Source: Pseudomonas graminis
Lineage (GTDB): Bacteria; Pseudomonadota; Gammaproteobacteria; Pseudomonadales; Pseudomonadaceae
Length of the DNA stretch: 64,000 nucleotides
Reading direction: 5' to 3'
Assembly: GCF_013201545.1 (NCBI RefSeq)
Contig: NZ_CP053746.1
Span: 806,001 to 870,000 of the forward strand
Position numbers and translations under genes: made by a program. The stretch's first letter is position 1. Every line of letters starts with the position of its first letter. Of the stretch, positions 58,952 to 64,000 are shown in pieces. The notes beneath the pieces were generated by a model, which saw only the letters and a program-made list of their open reading frames with translations, made no database searches and was not told the DNA's origin.

Positions 58952-59608
58952 TCAGACAATCGGCTGCGCCGCGCGAAACAGCAGCACCACGCCTTCGCGC
59001 TTGAGCGTGACCTCGCGAAAATGCGTACGCAGGTGGGCCTCGAAACCGGCCTGGGTGTCCTGACTGTTTCCAAAGATGCCTTTCTTGTTGTACACCGCCA
59101 TCAGCTTGCGGCCAAAGCCGTTGTGCCCCGCCTCATCCCCCAAAATCGTTGCGCCAAACAATACGCCGTCCGGGGTCAGATTGTGCTTAAGGTGAGCGAA
59201 GATCGCCGCCTTGGCGTCCAGCGGGCCTGGCAGGCAATGCAGCAGATAGAACAGCGATATCGAATCGAAGCGCTCGTTCCCGGGGATCGGCGTCATCACG
59301 TCATGCTGAAGGGTGCGCGTGTCTGGCCGGCCGATCCTGCGCTTGGCGGCAGCGAGGCTGCTTGGGTTGAGGTCCATCAAGGTGATTTGGGTGCTCGGTG
59401 GCAACTTGGCTTTCGCCAGGTAGTAACCCGTGCCGACGCCAATATCCAGATGGTGCGCACGAACAGTGGCGCGGAAGAACGGCAACAGCACCTCATCGGT
59501 CGGGCAGCGCCAGGCATACCGATTGGAAATGCCCAGCACCCAGGCGTCGTACAACGCCAACGTAAGGGGCGAATAAACCGCCGCACCTGCGGCACTGCTA
59601 TCGGTCAT
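58952..59608 (-). CDS. Class I SAM-dependent methyltransferase
   Basis: A 218-residue protein with HLDIGVGTGYYLAKAKLP (SAM motif I), ITLMDLNPSSLAAAKRR and DSISLFYLLHCLPG. Substrate unknown; a small-molecule methyltransferase is likely. Stands alone, divergent from no near gene; convergent with ychF. Confidence 0.85.
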   Translation of the reverse strand: MTDSSAAGAAVYSPLTLALYDAWVLGISNRYAWRCPTDEVLLPFFRATVRAHHLDIGVGTGYYLAKAKLPPSTQITLMDLNPSSLAAAKRRIGRPDTRTLQHDVMTPIPGNERFDSISLFYLLHCLPGPLDAKAAIFAHLKHNLTPDGVLFGATILGDEAGHNGFGRKLMAVYNKKGIFGNSQDTQAGFEAHLRTHFREVTLKREGVVLLFRAAQPIV

Positions 59609-59756
59609 GGAAAAATCCCCTACGGCTATGGGTATCGAAATACGAAGAGAAGGCGACGGATCTTATACGTCGCCATGCTTTCGTCTTTCAACCCACGCCG
59701 CACGCGCGCGTATGAGGACGTGAACGTCATTCGCACTCATGCCTTGTATGCGCGGC

Positions 59757-61814
59757 TTACCCCAGCTGGAATCTCGCGGTGTTGTCGCTCAAAGCCCGGC
59801 TGCCTTTGGTCAGGGTGTCTGCAGCCTGATTGACCGCACGCGCGCCTTCCAGCAAACGGCCCGCAGCCTGATCCACCTGCTGGATGTTGCCACTCACCTC
59901 ATCCGCCGTCGCGGCCTGCTCTTCAACCGCCGTGGCGATCTGCGCCAGCGTGTCAGTGACGACCTGCACGGCGCTGGCAATCTCTTCCAGCCGCTCACCC
60001 AGCCCGGTCACCGACTGCGCGTCACTCACCGCCTGACCACACGCCGCCTCCATCAGGCTGACGGCCTGGCTGACCGTTGAGCGCAAACTGTCCACGGTCC
60101 CGGCAATTTGTGCGGTTGAGGCCTGGGTCCGCTGCGACAAGCTGCGCACTTCGTCGGCCACCACGGCGAAACCGCGCCCTTGCTCGCCGGCACGCGCTGC
60201 TTCTATCGCAGCGTTAAGCGCCAGCAAATTGGTCTGTTCGGCAATGCCGCGAATGGTGTCGACCACGGACTGAATCTGCTGCCCCTGCTCGCTGACCTTG
60301 CTCAACGCGTTAGCGGTGTCGGTCAGTTTCTGGTTCAGTTGCTGAATGCTCGCCGTGGTGCGTTGGCTGTCGCGACTGCTGTCCTCGGCGATGCGTCGGG
60401 TGGCCTGGGCGCTGCCGGACGCTGCTTCACAGCTGCGGGCAACGCCCATGGACGTCGCGGCCAGCTCGGTGGCCGCCGCCGCAATCTGGCTGATCTGCTG
60501 CTGTTGATCTTCGACTTCGTTGAGCGTGCTGCCGGATTGCGCGTTGAGGGTCAGCACCGCAGAGCCCAGCTGCTGGGTTTCGTGATTGACGCCCAACAGA
60601 CTGGTGCGCAGTTGCACTACCGCAACGTTGAGTGCGGTGCTGATGGCTGCCAGTTCGTCACGCCCTTCAACGGCGACCTCAACGCACAAATTGCCGTCGC
60701 GCAGGGACTCGGCCAAGGTCGTAATGCCCTTGGCGCTGCGCTGAATCGACGCCTGGAGGCACATGAAGAGATACAGCGCCGCGAGCGCGAGAATGCTGAA
60801 AATCGCGGCCACCGGCACAAACTGCTGAGTGGCCTGTTCATGGTAATAATCGAGTCGGCTGGTGAGTGACGACAGTGACTGCTTGCGCAGGGCCGCCAGT
60901 CCGTCGCTGACGTTATCGACGCTGCGTTCGAAAGCGGCCGGGTCGAGCTTGATGCTGCCGCCGAACACACCGTCGTCGAGCACTTTCAGCTCGGTATCAA
61001 GGCGCTGAAGACTGTCTTCATACTGACGCGTCCAGACCTCGATGCCCGGGTAAGCCTTGGCTTTTAGCGAGCCTACTGCTTTGACCAACTGATCGCGGGC
61101 GTCGCCGATGCGACTGCGCAGGTCGCGCATCTGAAGACGGCTCTGCAATGAGAACTGACCGGACGCGATCGACGACTGGCCGATACTTGCCATGCGCCCT
61201 ACCCGCTCGACAAGGTCCGGCGCCTGCTGCGTGGCGATTTGCATCAGCAAGTAGGTTTCAAGCCAGGGATCGAGGATCAATCCGCTGTCCATCGCGATCT
61301 GTTCACGAAGACTCTGCAGCGCCGTGAGCGCGGACGTGAAGCGATCATAACCATCCGGCCACCAGCCGACTGTACGCAGGGAATCTGAATCCATCCCTTT
61401 GACTGAGGCTTGCAGCGCCTGATACCGAGTCATGATGTCGCCACTGGCGTTCTGCGCCTTTAGCTCATCGCCAAGGGACGCCAGGGTTCGAGTCAACTCA
61501 GGGTTGGCAGCATCCAGCGCGTTCATGGCGGCCTTCGCGGCCGGTGTCGGATCCCGAAGAATGTCGACGGCCTTCCAGCGCGCGGCGCGGTTGCGCTGGG
61601 CCGTGAGCTGCACATCCAACGCATCGAGCGCCATCAGTTGGCGCACGCCAGCTTGTTCCTGGGAAATCACCGCAAGCTTGCTGCGGTAATCCTGGCCGAT
61701 CATCCACAGGCTGCCCGCGAGCGGCAAGATGAACAAAAAGAAGAGCACCTGAAACTTGCGCGCGAACCCGAGACGTCCGAGCAGGCGGATGCCTGGCGAC
61801 AAAAGACTCTGCAT
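59757..61814 (-). CDS. Methyl-accepting chemotaxis protein
   Basis: A 685-residue chemoreceptor. One N-terminal TM helix (about 21-39), a large periplasmic helical domain (about 45-330) ending in a second TM (about 335-357), HAMP, and the signalling domain with the conserved hairpin tip [37 protein letters not shown]. No CheR pentapeptide at the end. The helical sensor with Trp-rich positions suits a small-molecule-binding double-helix domain; ligand unknown. Confidence 0.92.
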   Translation of the reverse strand: MQSLLSPGIRLLGRLGFARKFQVLFFLFILPLAGSLWMIGQDYRSKLAVISQEQAGVRQLMALDALDVQLTAQRNRAARWKAVDILRDPTPAAKAAMNALDAANPELTRTLASLGDELKAQNASGDIMTRYQALQASVKGMDSDSLRTVGWWPDGYDRFTSALTALQSLREQIAMDSGLILDPWLETYLLMQIATQQAPDLVERVGRMASIGQSSIASGQFSLQSRLQMRDLRSRIGDARDQLVKAVGSLKAKAYPGIEVWTRQYEDSLQRLDTELKVLDDGVFGGSIKLDPAAFERSVDNVSDGLAALRKQSLSSLTSRLDYYHEQATQQFVPVAAIFSILALAALYLFMCLQASIQRSAKGITTLAESLRDGNLCVEVAVEGRDELAAISTALNVAVVQLRTSLLGVNHETQQLGSAVLTLNAQSGSTLNEVEDQQQQISQIAAAATELAATSMGVARSCEAASGSAQATRRIAEDSSRDSQRTTASIQQLNQKLTDTANALSKVSEQGQQIQSVVDTIRGIAEQTNLLALNAAIEAARAGEQGRGFAVVADEVRSLSQRTQASTAQIAGTVDSLRSTVSQAVSLMEAACGQAVSDAQSVTGLGERLEEIASAVQVVTDTLAQIATAVEEQAATADEVSGNIQQVDQAAGRLLEGARAVNQAADTLTKGSRALSDNTARFQLG

Positions 61815-62205
61815 AGCCGACTACTCCTCACCGACAGACCGCTGCTTGATCCATGATGATCACAGCGCTGCCTTACATTCTTACCGGCAAAATGCCATGT
61901 CTATGTTTAGAAAACGATAACCGCCCATCCTCGATGCAAAGAACGGGTTTGGGCTTATCGAGATCTGCCGCCGCTTTCATCTATAGCGGCAGCGATGCGG
62001 CAGGCATAAGCAAAAACCGGACCGATAGCACGAAGCCATCAAACCGGGCACCCGATCGAGGACAGTGCAGGGTGCATGCGCGAAAGTGGGGCAAAAGCAC
62101 TCAGCGTGGGGAGTAAACTGTCACTGCCGTGCAGGGATGAACAAAGGCTGAAGAGCCGGGAGGCTAACCGATTGATCACGTGGATAAATTTTTTAGAAGA
62201 GACGC
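61815..62205. other. Intergenic region, no gene seen
   Basis: The MCP promoter side and a mixed stretch up to the tRNA-Met promoter. A weak ORF at 61853-62116 has no ribosome-binding site or family look. Otherwise nothing recognisable. Confidence 0.5.
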
Positions 62206-62241
62206 TTGACACATATCCGATCTGAGCGAATAATGCGCGCC
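62206..62241 (+). promoter_or_regulatory. tRNA-Met promoter
   Basis: TTGACA (62206-62211), 17-base spacer, AATAAT (62229-62234), followed by a GC-rich discriminator GCGCGCC (62235-62241), typical of stringently controlled tRNA promoters. Confidence 0.75.
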
Positions 62242-62245
62242 ACTT

Positions 62246-62322
62246 GGCTACATAGCTCAGTTGGTTAGAGCATAGCATTCATAATGCTGGGGTCCGGGGT
62301 TCAAGTCCCTGTGTAGCCACCA
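62246..62322 (+). tRNA. tRNA-Met (anticodon CAT)
   Basis: Cloverleaf with acceptor GGCTACA/TGTAGCC, anticodon loop TTCATAA, T-arm GGGGTTCAAGTCCC and encoded CCA. An elongator-type Met acceptor is likely because the 1-72 pair is G-C. Confidence 0.95.
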
Positions 62323-62331
62323 AGTACCTCA

Positions 62332-62358
62332 ACAAAGCCCGCCTTGTGCGGGCTTTGT
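62332..62358 (+). terminator. Terminator of tRNA-Met
   Basis: Stem ACAAAGCCCGC/GCGGGCTTTGT, 5-base loop, T-rich tail. Confidence 0.88.
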
Positions 62359-62439
62359 TGTTTCTGGCCGTCCATGGCTAAAGCGGGATCCCAAATCGCC
62401 GATAGCCCTGTACTGCATCTCGCAGTGCACGGAGGCAAT

Positions 62440-62571
62440 ATGAAGAAGATAGCTATCGCTGGACTGGTCGCTCTGCTTTCAATCGTTTCTCTCTTCGCAT
62501 CGGCGTGTCCGAAAGGCACGCACCCATCTGGCGGAACGGGGTCACACCACAAAGGCGGGACCTGCGTTTAA
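62440..62571 (+). CDS. Small secreted Cys/Gly peptide
   Basis: 43 residues: MKKIAIAGLVALLSIVSLF signal peptide cleaved near ASA, leaving about 20 residues CPKGTHPSGGTGSHHKGGTC with a Cys near each end and two adjacent His. GGAGG lies 5 bases before the ATG. It could form a disulfide-closed loop. No family recognised. Followed by a terminator at 62576-62595. Confidence 0.7.
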   Translation: MKKIAIAGLVALLSIVSLFASACPKGTHPSGGTGSHHKGGTCV

Positions 62572-62575
62572 GACT

Positions 62576-62595
62576 AGCCCGGCAAGCGCCGGGCT
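62576..62595 (+). terminator. Terminator after small peptide gene
   Basis: Stem AGCCCGGC/GCCGGGCT, 4-base loop, then TGTTT. Confidence 0.75.
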
Positions 62596-62671
62596 GTTTC
62601 AGGTCCGGATGTCGGCCTTCCAGGCGACATGCAATACCGCCTCGCCCCCGATTCATTCGCAGAAACCCGTC

Positions 62672-63016
62672 TCAAGCAGCCCGAAACGCCCAGACTACTT
62701 CCACCAATCGGGCAGCGATCAGCAAGTACACCAGCGACACCAGAATCTGAATCGCCACGTGATAGCGCAACTTGCCGAGGCGGCGAATGCCGTCGCTGAC
62801 GTTCAGGAACATCAGCACGGCGGACACGCCAATCAGCCCCCATCCGGTAGCGCCAGACACCAGCACGCCGATGAACTGGTGGTAATCAGCCCTCAACGCA
62901 CTGGTGCCCGCCGCGAACAACAGCGCGCACACCAGCAGGTTTTTGATGTTGTCGAAGATTTGCGTGCTGAGGTCGTTTTCCAGCAAATCGATGTAGCGCG
63001 CCCAGATTTTTCGCAT
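62672..63016 (-). CDS. Small hypothetical membrane protein
   Basis: 114 residues with three hydrophobic segments (about 26-40, 47-70, 84-104) after a charged start (MRKIWARYIDLLENDLSTQ). Not recognised. Monocistronic. Confidence 0.7.
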   Translation of the reverse strand: MRKIWARYIDLLENDLSTQIFDNIKNLLVCALLFAAGTSALRADYHQFIGVLVSGATGWGLIGVSAVLMFLNVSDGIRRLGKLRYHVAIQILVSLVYLLIAARLVEVVWAFRAA

Positions 63017-63205
63017 GGCCTAACGCCTGTGGGTCGATGAACTCATAGCGTAGCGCGCATGGGGCGGGATGCCTGGATGTTGCCCTGCGGCCCGGGCGCG
63101 AGCAGCAATCCGTGACAACAGCGCCCTCGTCCAATAGATTACGCCCCTCGAAACGCCCCGAGCTTTTCGCGCCTCAACCCCAGTTAACGAAGCAGTGGAT
63201 GTTCA

Positions 63206-63910
63206 ATGTCTGATTCCCATACCGATCCGGTGGCAAACGCCGTGTCGTCGAAGCAAGCCTACGAAGAAGCCATCAACCTTTCACAACATGTGCCACAGGC
63301 CAAAAGCATCAGCGAGATGGTGCTCGACGCCTTCCAGAGCGCCAAGGAAAGCGACCAGATTCGCGATTTGCGGTTGGCTATACGCGCCGCCCATGACCGA
63401 TTCGATGATGACCAGGCCTACGAACTGATGGGTCAGCTTAAACAGCTCAAGGACGCCGAAGCCGCCGACATGGCCGCCCTCGAAGACCTGAGCGCGAAAT
63501 TTCCGATCAGCCGGATTCTCTCGAGCTACAAGGACGACCCGAGTTTCCAGGAACTCGTCTACAGCCTGGCGTTGAAGGTGCTGAACCAGACGCATCAAGC
63601 GGTCAGCAACCCGAGCGGCGGCAAGAGCAAAGCGGCACGACCGAAGAAGGAAGCCGAGGTGTTCGTCATCAGTAAGGACGGCGCCAGCGTCACCCTGCCT
63701 CTGCGCACGCCGCGCTCGAAAGCCAACGCTGACCGCGAAGCCTTTGAATTCCTCGGTTTCTCGTTCATCGGTGAAGGCGATGAAGCCGAGCTGCAGAGCG
63801 AAGTGTTCGTGGACAAGGACGGCAACCAGCAGCCGGCCACGCGCAAGAACATTGTCAGCGCGATCCAACAGCAGACAGCGTTCGAAGGGTTCAGCGCCGC
63901 TCAGCAATAA
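63206..63910 (+). CDS. Unrecognised cytoplasmic protein
   Basis: 234 residues in two halves: helical, acidic (about 1-125) and a basic linker (KSKAARPKKEAE, about 140-150), then a small beta-like part (VFVISKDGASVTLPLRTPRS). No signal peptide or TM. An H-NS/MvaT-like layout (coiled part, linker, small C-terminal domain) can be imagined but no motif supports it. Followed by the window's end. Confidence 0.7.
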   Translation: MSDSHTDPVANAVSSKQAYEEAINLSQHVPQAKSISEMVLDAFQSAKESDQIRDLRLAIRAAHDRFDDDQAYELMGQLKQLKDAEAADMAALEDLSAKFPISRILSSYKDDPSFQELVYSLALKVLNQTHQAVSNPSGGKSKAARPKKEAEVFVISKDGASVTLPLRTPRSKANADREAFEFLGFSFIGEGDEAELQSEVFVDKDGNQQPATRKNIVSAIQQQTAFEGFSAAQQ

Positions 63911-64000
63911 GCGGCAGCAATAAGCCTGGCCGTAAGCTCAACACCTGGATGGGTGGCGATCGTAGCGCCATGATGTAACCTCAAGGGCTGGCCACAGCGG

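Overview
The window is GC-rich, gene-dense proteobacterial chromosome and almost certainly Pseudomonas, most likely of the fluorescens/putida/syringae side of the genus. The evidence is gene order that I recognise from Pseudomonas chromosomes: mqo - PA4642-like gene - hpt - upp - uraA - hemH; then phr with a MerR/LitR regulator; then hemA-prfA-prmC-moeB-murI; then lolB-ispE-tRNA-Gln-prs-rplY-pth-ychF. Three paired REP-like palindromes of the 'gtgggag-gagc' type lie in intergenic gaps. No database search was possible, so family names rest on motifs, lengths and context.

Layout. 1-5.1 kb: 3' part of pta, a PlsC-type acyltransferase, an OmpA-type lipoprotein and an HD-GYP phosphodiesterase. 5.2-15.5 kb: a hipA-hipB pair in unusual order behind three evenly spaced operator-like palindromes, then a MalT-like LuxR regulator, DUF1329 and DUF1302 proteins and a medium/long-chain acyl-CoA ligase, which together look like a lipid or ester uptake and activation locus. 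15.6-19.4 kb: an accessory bacteriocin island of lower GC. It holds an S-type pyocin with an HNH DNase domain (frameshifted in this sequence), its immunity gene, an orphan C-terminal HNH nuclease piece with a second immunity gene, and an unrecognised coiled-coil ORF. 19.6-27 kb: LysE exporter, hydroxyacid dehydrogenase, RsmC-like methyltransferase, a yybP-ykoY manganese riboswitch in front of a GDT1/MneA-type exporter, an M48 lipoprotein protease, an SRAP protein with an apparently swapped active site, and a second PlsC enzyme. 27-35.8 kb: a PAP2-phosphatase autotransporter, small proteins, mqo and secreted proteins. 36-39.9 kb: purine/pyrimidine salvage (hpt, upp, uraA) and hemH. 39.9-46.2 kb: a probable light/UV response cluster (renalase-like flavoprotein, Trp-rich protein, DUF523/DUF1722 protein, LitR-like MerR regulator, photolyase, Cys-cluster protein). 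46.4-59.6 kb: pagL, then the two housekeeping operons. 59.7-64 kb: a chemoreceptor, tRNA-Met, a tiny secreted Cys peptide and two unrecognised proteins.

The items most worth following up are the bacteriocin island with its reserve toxin/immunity cassette, the triple 41-bp-spaced operator array of hipA-hipB, the reciprocal Asn/His exchange in the SRAP protein, and the shared TTGTACA motif in the photolyase cluster. Two genes (the pyocin and a small conserved protein at 30.6 kb) are broken by apparent single-base frameshifts, which could be real or sequencing errors.
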